A stretch of 64,000 bases of DNA from Bolinopsis microptera. Taxonomy: Eukaryota > Ctenophora > Tentaculata > Lobata > Bolinopsidae. The notes beneath the pieces are model-generated. The model ran no database searches. It was not told the DNA's origin and was given only the letters and a program-made list of their open reading frames with translations. The DNA is taken from assembly GCF_026151205.1 (NCBI RefSeq), contig NC_087077.1:3596001-3660000 (forward strand). Direction: 5' to 3'. This document shows, piece after piece, positions 33,701 to 43,500 of this stretch; position 1 is the first letter of the stretch, and each line of letters starts with the position of its first letter. A program made the position numbers and the translations under genes.

Positions 33701-35103
33701 CTCCTTGCACAAATTCATATCTTCTACATCATCAACCGTATCCGACATTGTTTCGGTAAGATCGCTGCATAAATCGTCTTCAGAATCACAGCTCTCAAGT
33801 TGTAACATTAAATTGTTGATTGATGTACACGGTGATTCCTGGAATTCTTCTGTGACATTTTTCATGAAATAGTTGTTTTCACACCACTTGTTTTCATTCC
33901 CCTCCATGTAATCGTTCACAAGGTTTTCGTGTAGATGGGACAGCAGATGTTCACAGATTGGAGATTCGAGACCTTGGCTGCTTTTGCAGGTGTCTATCAT
34001 GTCTCCAACAAACTTCACAATCTTACAAGGATTTTCTTTAAAGTTTTCATCGATTTCTTTCATCTCCTTAGTGAGAAGCTGGATATTTGGTCTAGCTGGA
34101 AAATACTTTTATGAGCAATTAATTAATTAATTGATTAAATAGGACAATTCAAGGATTATCAGTCAGTAAGCATTAGGTCGTCATTGTTTGGATCGAATTT
34201 ATTAAGGAGTCTAAAATCTCATTTATCACCTATGACGCTATTCGACCTAGCATTTATCTAAAAACTAGCTAACGTTTGAAACATTGATCTTCTCCGGTTG
34301 CTCCAAATATCGACATCATGTTGTTTTCGCACATTGCACATTCTCGTATTTTACTCTTGTACATTCCCATAGGACACTGTTTACAAACTTTCTCCGTCGA
34401 GCGTTCGTCATCGCCTTCACGTATCACGACGTAATCTTCTGGGCACGCCTCGCCTGAAATGAAGTGCTTGTATTACCGCAATACATACTATGTAAGTGTA
34501 ACAACACGAACGATAAAAAATCAATTGGAAGAGTTTAGTGCTGTAGAATAATATCGGTTCAGCCAATGTTATACTGATAATTTCTAATTCTATGTAAAGT
34601 CTAGTTAAACGTTAGACACAAAATTACTGAATAGTTTCAAATACAAATTCAAAATGATGCATGTTACTACTACTAGAACTGAATAATGCAAGTTTATTTT
34701 CATAGAACAGAACTCTATTTCCTTTTTTATTGAATAGCTACTCACCAAGATGGGGGGACTCTTTCCCCACTGGTCCATGCGACAAAAATTGTTTTACTTC
34801 CAAGACTGATTTAGGAAGATCACCGATGCGTTTCAATTTTTGTTCACAAGAGGGATAGTCAGGTTTTATATTTCCATTACCAACACACTTAACCCAGCCG
34901 TCACTTTTAACTATACTCGCAGGCATTAGTTTATAACCGTCAAATATATTACACTCGTAACGTGCTTCATTATGGGAGTACTCTATACGCTTCCCATTTT
35001 CTATCTCTTCGGGGAGGTAACAATCATCCGCATTGCCGGAAGTTGTAGTTATCTTATTCAGAAGTAGCAAAGTCACTATGAGCGACTGGCACATACGAAC
35101 CAT
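24417..35103 (-). CDS. Large secreted/cell-surface Cys-repeat protein, 17 exons, 2,042 residues
   Basis: Exons on the minus strand, 5' to 3': 34746-35103, 34274-34453, 32276-34095, 31460-31677, 30368-31278, 29792-30172, 29372-29565, 28819-29018, 28480-28731, 27778-28306, 27525-27597, 27127-27315, 26382-26540, 25916-26020, 25165-25326, 24946-25050, 24417-24709. All introns are GT-AG and phases agree throughout (6,129 nt, a whole number of codons). The start is the ATG at 35103 (MVRMCQSLIVTLLLLNKITT), a clear signal peptide; the longer frame upstream lacks ATG. Order: signal peptide, sushi-like module, Cys module, a long Cys-patterned helical repeat region (about 180-860), Asp/Tyr repeats, Ser/Thr/Ala linker, more Cys-patterned sequence, sushi-like module, furin-like site, four ephrin-receptor-like Cys modules, acidic stalk, hydrophobic tail. 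It probably sits on the cell surface or in matrix. I know no protein with this architecture. Confidence 0.8.
25784..25800. repeat. GC-rich hairpin with GAA loop in an intron
   Basis: CCCGGCC-GAA-GGCCGGG is a perfect 7-bp stem with a GAA loop, set in AT-rich intron DNA. The same GAA-loop design recurs in the hAT element at 40869-41002. Confidence 0.8.
26158..26352. repeat. Cluster of TCGCACTAGAGTACGTG motifs with inverted copies
   Basis: Within an intron of the Cys-repeat gene. TCGCACTAGAGCACTTG, TCGCACTAGAGTACGTG and TCGCACTACAGTACG follow one another at a 20-bp period (about 26302-26350); CTCTAGCGCGAAAGAGG at the left and GTAGTGCGAAAGAGGG in the middle are related. A 17-mer at 26227-26243 is the reverse complement of 11826-11842. 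It probably is a short non-autonomous DNA element. Confidence 0.6.
27127..28306 (-). other. Exons 10-12 of the Cys-repeat gene: sushi-like module and furin-like site
   Basis: Exon 10 (27778-28306) has an ephrin-receptor-like Cys half (CDEGEYMSDTGCKSCPG) and then a sushi-like region (RPGFGTLDC, SCTYTCPDD, DFDCDESTKKWS, VPNCAE). Exon 11 (27525-27597) is short. Exon 12 (27127-27315) contains the basic run ESRRRRKREDQ, a consensus proprotein-convertase site, so the chain may be cut between about residues 1745 and 1750 into a large N-terminal and a smaller membrane-proximal part. Confidence 0.7.
28480..29565 (-). other. Exons 7-9 of the Cys-repeat gene
   Basis: Exon 7 (29372-29565) must start after CTAACTCAG; the two other AGs just upstream break phase. 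It has PECNIVKKILNRVEDC followed by a further Cys, echoing the exon-3 pattern. Exon 8 (28819-29018) has IANPCEIPLDV. Exon 9 (28480-28731) is predicted helical and ends at GTTCG before GTATAC; the ORF continues past this donor but only this site keeps phase with exon 10. Confidence 0.7.
29792..30172 (-). other. Exon 6 of the Cys-repeat gene: Ser/Thr/Ala tract and globular part
   Basis: Residues about 1163-1289. The first third is a low-complexity tract of ASSTTSASSTASA repeats (DNA unit AGTGCTACTAGCACTAG and variants), a likely O-glycosylated or flexible linker. It is followed by a non-repetitive acidic stretch with Tyr/Trp (MEWFYLTPVP, DYDIWGGSEKV). The exon ends at TATT before GTGAGT, phase 1. 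Confidence 0.75.
30368..31677 (-). other. Exons 4-5 of the Cys-repeat gene: helical domain and Asp/Tyr-rich tandem repeats
   Basis: Exon 4 (31460-31677) continues the Cys pattern (VCSVISEFFS, ITSCTFKKM). Exon 5 starts at 31278 after CCGTTTAG; the longer open frame to 31328 is upstream intron, because only the inner acceptor keeps phase 2. Exon 5 holds about 230 residues of predicted helical, low-Cys sequence, then two tandem acidic blocks built of DYDSDYDSDYDK and DHQYDDNDY units, at 30380-30590. Such Asp runs often bind divalent cations; function here is inferred only. The exon ends AAA-A before GTAATG. Confidence 0.7.
32276..34095 (-). other. Exon 3 of the Cys-repeat gene: about eight Cys-patterned helical repeats
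   Basis: A single 1,820-nt exon (residues about 180-786). The sequence is acidic, predicted mostly helical, and repeats a pattern of roughly 75-95 residues: [E/K/D]xPC, about ten residues, SC, six to nine residues, C, a helical stretch of about 40 residues, then N[P/L]CEE. Examples of the first Cys are KENPCKIVKF, QESPCTSINN, KEPCTILESF, EKPCDMFQII and DRPCSFLSLF; of the last are DPCEEGERAL, DINPCEMVKF, NPCEEWEHAK and INLCEEQDY. Units are diverged in sequence with Cys spacing kept, implying disulphide-defined domains. I cannot assign the repeat to a known family. Confidence 0.75.
34274..35103 (-). other. Exons 1-2 of the Cys-repeat gene: signal peptide, sushi-like and Cys module
   Basis: Exon 1 encodes the signal peptide and about 95 residues with the sushi/CCP pattern: CYLPEEIENGKRIEYSHNEA, then RYECNIFDGYKL, then GWVKCVGNGNIKPDYPSC, with four Cys and the conserved Gly-Trp. 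Exon 2 (residues about 120-179) has CPEDYVVIREGD, VCKQCPMGMYKS and CAMCENN, resembling half of an ephrin-receptor-like/GCC2-GCC3 module. Exon 1 ends at CATCTTG before GTGAGT; exon 2 lies between TTTCAG and GTTAGC. All joins are phase 1. Confidence 0.75.
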
Positions 35104-37378
35104 CTCAAATGATCGTAAACTGAATTGCAATATATAATTTAATGTATCAATGAAAACAAAACATCAAACATATGGTATATCAACCCAACTAAACATACGC
35201 ACGTGTTGGTTGCATGGCATTCGAATTTTTGAATTGTGCTCCTTCATAAAATCAATTTAGCCACGATTTCACACAAAAATTGCAAAATGGCCGCGCACTT
35301 GTGCGCGCGGCAGGCGTTGTAGATTTATATGTTATAACTAGGGGGTGCACGATAAAAATAAACTTGTCGGATTTAAAAAAATTTTGTACCATGAATGTTT
35401 TCTAAAAGTAGAGACTGTGAGAATTTTCACAGTACCAAATTTGTTATACCTTTTTGCAATGATCAGTGAGTTTCGTTTAGGTGCCATATATATTTGCAGA
35501 TGGTGCGCGGCTTTTGAAGCAAAAGTAGGATTAGTAGATATGATGGAGAGTTACCATATAATGATGATATAGTTATATGGTGATATCACCATATAACTAA
35601 CTATAAGGAAGTTGGTCTAATTTCTCGTTAGGGTTTCAGTAATCAATACTATATGCTTCAGTTAGGGATTGGGTTAGGGTTAGGGTTGGTAGTGTCAGCT
35701 TGGGATCAGATTAAAGGGTTAGGGTTTCGAATAGTCATTCAGAGCCACCTAGAGGAAGTGTTAAAAAAGTCACGTGACAGTCGAGTGAAGAGTAATTAAT
35801 CATGATCGCATCCCAAAAAACTGTTCTGGGCACGTGACATGACAATCTAGTTAAACATGAATTCGATTGTTTAGGGCTGCGCTCGGGTTATAGGGTTATG
35901 GATAGCTGATCGGAGTTATGGTGAGGGTAAATCTGTAAATTAGCCGTTGTAAAAGCCTACGTAAAACTAAAACTGTTTTTTCCGCGTATTTTTTGGCGAA
36001 TTTAACCGCCCTAAAATTAAAACTTGAAGTTGTAAAACTAAATTGGCGAATTATTCGCGTACCTTTTGAAAACTTGCGTACTTTTTGACGAAAATTTGGC
36101 GAATTTAACAGCCTGGTGTACAACTGCTCCGCATGCACAGGATGCACCCTTTCACCGCCGATCCTTGATTCTGTTCCATTTCATCGACGTTATAAAATTG
36201 TAATCAGTAATAGTAATACATATGACATAATACTTAGTTTTATTGAGAGTCAATTTTGTCATTTAGGGTCTAGCGAGTTAAATTGTAAAATCTCAGAGAG
36301 CCGACTATGTGAGCGGGACTATTTTTGCCAGGTACAGTGTACACAGGATTATCATGAATTATATGACTATAAGTATAATGAGAAATTATATACGTTATTT
36401 TATGTCTCCAGTAAGGAGAATTAAAACTGAAAAACTATAACAAATTATTTAAACATCTTATGAGTTCTCGTGAAACAAACCATCATCTGCTTCAGCTATT
36501 TTACATCACAATCATCATAGACATAACTTTGTCAGGACAACATATATCATGAATTTACTTAAACCCTACCTACCTACCAAAAAGACGTATTCTGCACGTA
36601 CAAAATATAATTTACATTCCTTTGCTCCAGTTTCACAACTTGTTTTTAACTCGAAAACGTGGGTCAGAGGATCACTAACATTTTCGAACTTTTTGGGAAT
36701 TCTCTAATTATGGAGATATTTTAATTTAGCGAGTAAATAAGTTCAAGTCGTCAAAATTATCTAAATCTGGACAATTTCACTACGTTATTAACATCGAAAT
36801 TCCTTATATGTTATAATGGCAAAAAATCTACGTAATGTTCGAGCAAACCGAACAAATGTGATCCCACAAATTATAAATTAACTCTGAAACAATTTTGAAA
36901 TAATATCGTTCCATGGAATTAATTTTTATTTTAGCTGCTGTGACCCAATGCTTGCAATTATGTTTTTCGATAGTTGGGACTTACGCAGATTAAAGAAAAA
37001 ACATTGAAAAGTTTCACTTTTAGTAATTCTAAAAGAATAACATCACAGCAGCCAATATCTCGCGCTCCGAACCATTAATATAATAAAAATATCAAGTTTG
37101 CAACACACAGATCATAATAACAATAGATTCAAGATTAATTTCGACTAATAAATTACCGTCCTGCTCCAATATCTGCAATAAAAAGAAAAATACTAACTAT
37201 ATTAATATTATCTACATTATACAACGCGCTGTATAGTACAACTACATAGTTTACAGCACGCTCTACACTATACTGTACACTATACAGCTACACTGCACAC
37301 TATTATACAGCTGTACACTATACATTATACAGCGCGCTCTATGTATAATTCTCTACATGATTATATACCAATTATTGT
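35104..37378. other. Intergenic region between the Cys-repeat gene and the ABCA gene
   Basis: No coding region supported. It must contain the promoter of the Cys-repeat gene at its left end and the 3' end of ABCA at its right end. Contains a short TTAGGG-like stretch (35660-35728) and AT-rich or TACACTATACA low-complexity sequence near 37200-37340. Confidence 0.5.
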
Positions 37379-37564
37379 TCACAAAACTTTAAAATCATTA
37401 CGAAGGTAATTATTAGGAGTTTTGGTCTGTATCTGGGGGCTGAGTTGAGCCTTGATGTCGTCATCATCATCATCATCACGTGATAGTTCAGAGTCGCGAG
37501 CAAAGTTTATAAAAACGTCCTCCAAAGAACACTGGGATATGGAGTAGTCCTCACAGACATCTTC
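37379..37564 (-). other. ABCA: ABCA: alternative last exon
   Basis: Homologous to the exon at 38329-38421 and entered in the same phase (0) after TACTGCAG. It encodes [20 protein letters not shown], then a run of seven Asp and a longer tail ending in YLRNDFKVL and a stop; 61 residues against 30 in the upstream version. Either exon completes the domain, so the gene may make two C-termini by alternative terminal-exon use; or one copy is unused. Confidence 0.75.
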
Positions 37565-40500
37565 CTGCAGTAAAAGTTAGTGTTAATTTCAGACCAGGGA
37601 CAACTAATTCCTTTATAGAGCCATTGAAGACGTGAAACATTTTTTCCGTAATAAAAAGACAAGTTCCTGAGACATTTAGAAGGCCAGCTATCAAAGATAA
37701 AAACGATTTTTTTGTAAATAAAAAAAAGCATAAACCATAGAATTTATTGTTGAATTATCCAATGCTGTATGAACATTGAAAATAATATTATATATTATAT
37801 ATAAGCATAAACCAAACCAGAAAAGAATAAACCATACGAGAAAAACAGAAACTATAAAACTTCTTCTTCGCAGTCTTCAATATTTAAAAAACATATCAAT
37901 ATATAAACCATGCCATAGACATTATTCTTTGCATTCTTCAGTGATGCATTAAAATTTATTCTACTGATAATCCTTTAACTGATTGAAGATAATAAAGTTA
38001 AAAATCTACTTGCCATGAGAAATTTGTCACAAATACAGAGAAATATTTGAATTTTGCCTGCAAACTTTCCTATCGACCAGGTTCAGTATGTTCACTACTA
38101 ACTAACTATCGCGTTAATCGGATCATAGGCGGAATGTCATAAAATAAAAGTTTACTACCTAGTATATAACTACCTAGAAAAGAGTGATAAGAATGATGGA
38201 CTCAAAAATAATAAGGCTCTTACTGGAACCAGCGGCTGGAGACGTATATAAACATGCGGCACACATAGCAAAATAAAACTGGATGCTTTGTGTACAGAGT
38301 CGTAACTCGTTGATTTACCAATGAGACATCAGATCATAGGGATCGTGTCGTCTCTAGCTACTCGTACGAAGACATCGTCGAGCGAACATTGGGACACCGA
38401 ATAGTCCTCAACTAACCCCTCCTTAAAGTTGAGAGACCGTTCAAATATTATATCATTACTTCTAGGCCGTCATTTTAAAACCACCCTTTAAAAGTTAGCG
38501 TAATGATTTAGAACCCCCTCTCCTCCCCCTCCCCTCAATCATTACTTTATATGTGAACGATCCCTGAAGAAATTGAGCTTGTCAATCGCCGGGTGAAAAG
38601 TTATTCTCAAGCAAATCAAAAACAGGGCACTCAAACAAACCTTTCGGAGCCGAGATAAGACTGAGAAGAGGGGGGCGAGTGAGGAATGCTGGGGGATGGA
38701 GTAGATAACCATATTGTGATGATGTTCTAGTAGTGTTGGAGTTGTTAGTTCCTCCTCTAACCGTGCTATCAGCACGCCAACGTTTCCTGTTTTTATTGTG
38801 GCGGTATAGCCGCTCCCGTACCTGGTTGTGGTTTTAGTAAATATTGGGTTATCAGTTAGGACATAGTGAGTGCGTTATTAAACAACAATTATATACCATT
38901 TCAATGTGAAGGTTATAGAACCTGTTTTGTACACTCAACATTAAAACTTCTACCTTGACATTAAAAGTTTAAAACTCACTTCTGTTTAAGGTAATGTGGG
39001 GTGCCAACACATTGTAGTCGACCTTTACACATGATACCAATTCTGTCGCACAACACCTGTAGTTATTGATGATTTAAGTAAATTTTCCCTAATAAAGTGC
39101 CGTCAAGTATATTTCCATGCAATCATAGAATATGCTGTAAAGCGATATAATAACTCAGGAACAAAACCAATAACTGTTTCAGTGTGGGAACTAGAAAGTA
39201 GATGACGTAATATTGATGACGTGATATTGTATAATATTACCTCACATTCACCCATACTGTGACTTGTTAGAAGTATGCTGGTACCAACACGTTTAGCAGC
39301 TCTGATTACTCCCCACAATTGGCGACGAGCTCCAGGATCCATCCCCGCAGTAGGTTCGTCCTGTAAATACGATAATATTACCATTCAGAAATTGTAAGAC
39401 AAATTCAAGACACGCTAGGCAATTCCATAGTCTATACCGTCGCTAGCCCATACACTGTCAAACTGTTGTCACGTCTGGGTCCTCCGTCTTCGCTGGATAT
39501 CTAGTGAAGAGTCGCAATGGCTTCGACTATTACTTTTTATTGATCAAGATAAGGACATTACTTGTATTTGTTTTCAATTGGGTTTTGTCGATTGTTTTGT
39601 AATCGCATGGATCTATTATTATCAAAATCCAAATAACATGACGCGCCGCGCACCTATCACTAGTTTTTCTTCGCATTTATTGTACAAACTCCAATGTAAA
39701 CCCGTTTGGCGTTCGCGCGTTCCAACGAACAAACAACGTGTAAACAAATTAAGTAAACATACGAGAAGGAGCACTTCAGGACTTCCAACCAAAGCTATCG
39801 CTGCAGACAGTTTCCTTCTATTACCCCCACTGTACTTGTGACACTGCATATTACTGTACTGCAAATACATGAGGTGTCACAAGGGAATAAATAGATTACT
39901 GTGTAACACAGAACACGAGTTATTCGTAATAAGGCTGGGATGATCAAATTATAAGGAGTGTTTACTGTTTAGCTAAGTTACATGTTCAGGGTACCTTTTG
40001 AATTCCTAGTTGTTTGATGTAGCTATCTGCGGAGTTTGTAGGGTTCTTCACACCGTGCAGTCCTGCAAACAAAGTCAGCATCTCCCGACCAGTTAACCTA
40101 GTGACAATTATTATAAATTAATAAATTATATTTATAAATAAAATTTTGCAACACAAAACAAGACAACCGTTTGAAATTACGAAAGGTCAATATCCGTTTC
40201 TACGGAAGATTAACCTATAAGAGCGAAATTTGCATAAATTATTACTGGATATTGTGCAGCTTACTAAATTAAATAGACCACAGAGTAAAATTCCGATAAG
40301 GCCAAGGTAATGAGAATAAGTGTAAGGTAGTGGGAAGTAAACTCAATCAGGACTAACGAATCAATAAGAGCATCAAACTGGGGACAGTATCCCAACAGCT
40401 GTTGAACTTTGTGAAGATTAGTAACGACACTGTAACCACCAACAGACGCGTCGCCTGCAGTGACACTCAGTGCACCAGTCAACATGTTGAATGTGCTGGT

Positions 40501-43500
40501 TTTACCGGCTCCGTTAATTCCAAGCAGTCCAAAACATTCTCCCTGGAATGTGTTGTTGTGAGGAATGTGTTGTTGTGAGAATGTGATGATTGTGAGATAT
40601 TTACTACTTACTGTAACCAAGGTTGTTAAATACGTCTAATTTTAAACAAAAAATACGTAGTTTTGTAATAATATGTAATAAAAAATATTTAACAACCTAG
40701 ACTGTATCACCTAAATATTCGTTATCTCAGAAATGTAGATAAATTTCTCAACACGTCATTCCGAAGCTTAAACTCAAAATCCCCAGACAGCTTAAAATTT
40801 GCATTTGTGTTGAACCAAATAACTAAATTCAGGCATGGCTCTAGCCGATTATTCTTGGGGGGGTGCAACTTGGTGCGAAGCACCAAGGAGACTCTCATAC
40901 AGCGCCGAAGGCGCTGCGGCAGGGGTCTGGGGGCGCAGCCCCTAGCGGGGGGCTAGGGGCCGGAGCCCCCTTTTTGGGGGGTCTAGGGGGGCGAAGCCCC
41001 CCGGAAAATTTTGGGTTTTTAGAAGCTAATAACCTTACCAGAAAGTGTCTGAATTAACTTGAAGAGTTCAATAAAACATAATGTTTTAAATGTGAAAATA
41101 AAGGTAAAAATATTTTAATAACAATTAAAACATAATTGACACTGGGACTGTTCAATTCAACAGAACTTTGCGGTTACTCTCAGCAAACTTGTCAATAATG
41201 ACAGCACTGTCTATAGCTTTGACAAGCTCCTTTTCGTGACTGAGAAGGGTAAGGTCGCTTGTCCTCTCGTCATTCAGCCTGGACCGCTTCGGCGTCTTCA
41301 CACGATTCATGGTGCTGAAGCTGCGCTCTGCTTCAGCGCTGGTAGGAGCTATAGTCCTCTTGAACTTGGTTAATCGACACGGTAAATATATGGATGCAAT
41401 TTTGTAATATAAACTTGTGTTCAATATTAATCAAGTTTTTTAATCAAAATTTAAAATTTTTTAGAAAAAAAACCTGAAAATCTTTAAAATTAGCTGATTT
41501 TAGCGTAAAATTGCCCTAAAATTTATTTTTGGGATTTTTTTTCTGGGGGGGTGCGCACCCCCCCCCCCGCACCCCCCCTATAGAGCCATGCCTGACTAAA
41601 TTCATGTAATTGAGCAATGATTCAATAATTCAAGTTGCAAATCACCTTTTTGACACCGAAACTGACGTTCTTTACAGCAACGTTTGAATGTTTAGCGGTC
41701 GGCCTGCGTCTCAAAAGGTCTCTAAAGTACTGCACTGAATAGGTCTTATATCTTTTAGTTAACCCTGAAACAAATAACGTTAAATAGTAAGTAGTAAAGT
41801 AGTAAAGTAGTAAGTTATAGTTTCTATTTCATAAGCAAAGAACCTGTAAACTCCCTTTAAATATGCCATGAAAATGTCTCAAAAACCCACCATTAACATT
41901 CAGTATATCATCTTTTGACTCCTTGGCTCTGAGCTGTTCTAAGTGAACATCATTGTTAACCTCGCTGTCATCTGAATCTAGAGTTCTTATAACCCGTCTC
42001 TTCCTTAGCGTGTACCTGAGTGATTATAATGGTTTTACAAATAGGAACAAAATGGATTGCTGCTCACTATTCGGGTGTTAGGAGGATATCTCTACCAGTG
42101 AGGGGGCCGGGTGATATGGGGAAGTGAGAAAGGGGGGAGGGGGGGGGGAGTGAAAGAGAGGGGGGAGTGAGAGAGAGGGGGGGGGGTGAGAGAGAGAGGG
42201 GGGGGGAGTAAGAGAGAGGGGGGACGGGAGTGAGAGAGAGGGGGGGGTGAGAGAGGGGGGGAGTAAGAGAGAGGGGGGACGGGAGTGAGAGAGAGGGGGG
42301 GGGGTGAGAGAGAGAGGGGGGGAGTAAGAGAGAGGGGGATGGGAGTGAGGGGGGGGGTGAGAGAGAGAGGGGGGAGTAAGAGAGAGGGGGGACGGGAGTG
42401 AGAGAGAGGGGGGGGGTGAGAGAGAGAGGGGGAGTAAGAGAGAGGGGGGACGGGAGTGAGAGAGAGGGGGGGGGGGTGAGAGAGAGGGGGGAGTAAGAGA
42501 GAGGGGGGACGGGAGTGAGGGGGGGGGGGGTGAGCCTGTACGCTTACTCTTGTTACTCTGATATAACCAGCAGCTGTATGGTTGAATGATAAGAAGAACA
42601 ATTATAGAGCCCAGGACAATTGATATAGCACCCCATGTGACCACTTCCTAACTATTTAATAATAAACCACTGACCAAGTGACCATGACAATGTCGACCAC
42701 GACACGGGGTAACGTAATGAACCAAATCTCATTTCTAACAGTTACTGCGCATGTTTAGAGTCATTATCCCAATCCATGTCACCACGGTAACAAAATTGAG
42801 TGCCTACAATTGATGAGGGCTATATTCTCGAATCGGACACCATACCGTTTTCTTTGATATAGTTTTCCTGCGCATGGCTCGACTACATAATCTGTTACAT
42901 TCCTTGATCCTGTTCCTATTTCATACCTCAAACTCTAAGTCATCATGCTGGCAGAGGGGACGGGGAGTAGTGAGCACAGTTAACGAGATATTACCAGTGG
43001 AAACTATTGAGCACTGTGAACTGGCTGTTCGGGCAATCGCATTAGAAGAAGGGAATGTCAAATCTGTGTCGTTTGTACCCAATGGTGGTGGTGCTAAGGG
43101 ACATTGTAAGATGTCTAACAACAAGAAATTTAACAAGGAAGATGCTGCCTATTTTACTCTGATGGAATGTTTAACACCAGGTTTGCCGACTTTTCTACTT
43201 CTTTTTCAATAAGGTATTTTAAAATTTTCCGGTGTTCATAATCTAGCACAAATCTAGCACGATCAAGATTCATTCCACAGTGTGCACTATGTACAATATA
43301 CACTATGTACAATATACATTTCTCCATCTCTCCATCACGTAATGTAAAATCTGTTTGTCTGATATTCAACATAGATATTCAACGTGACATAACTTAGATA
43401 TTTGACATTTCTAAGATATTTGACAAACAGTACTCACTTCTCAATGGCGATGGTGACACAGAGCCAGAACACAGCTGTAAGAGGCAGAACACAGATGTAT

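Larger units (their letters stand above)
38329..42015 (-). other. ABCA: ABCA: second nucleotide-binding domain (NBD2) and C-terminus
   Basis: Cytoplasmic linker 41891-42015; A-loop area [13 protein letters not shown] (41646-41764); Walker [19 protein letters not shown] and Q-loop GYCPQFDAL (40358-40542); [13 protein letters not shown] (39995-40097); signature [18 protein letters not shown] (39763-39843); Walker [10 protein letters not shown] and H-loop [11 protein letters not shown] (39241-39360); 38980-39056; regulatory domain [12 protein letters not shown] (38641-38821); last exon [15 protein letters not shown] ending in IPMI (38329-38421). All ATPase residues are present. The exon at 40358 ends at GATTC before GTTAGT, which restores phase; the visible frame past it is intron. 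Confidence 0.93.

Noticed and set aside
42078-42644. Hydrophobic plus Pro/Ser/Leu-rich 188-residue ORF as a gene or ABCA exon
   Set aside because: The proline-rich part is the translation of a microsatellite. The hydrophobic start cannot be joined to ABCA exon 43438-43543 in phase, while exon 41891-42015 joins directly in phase, and the family expects no extra TM there.
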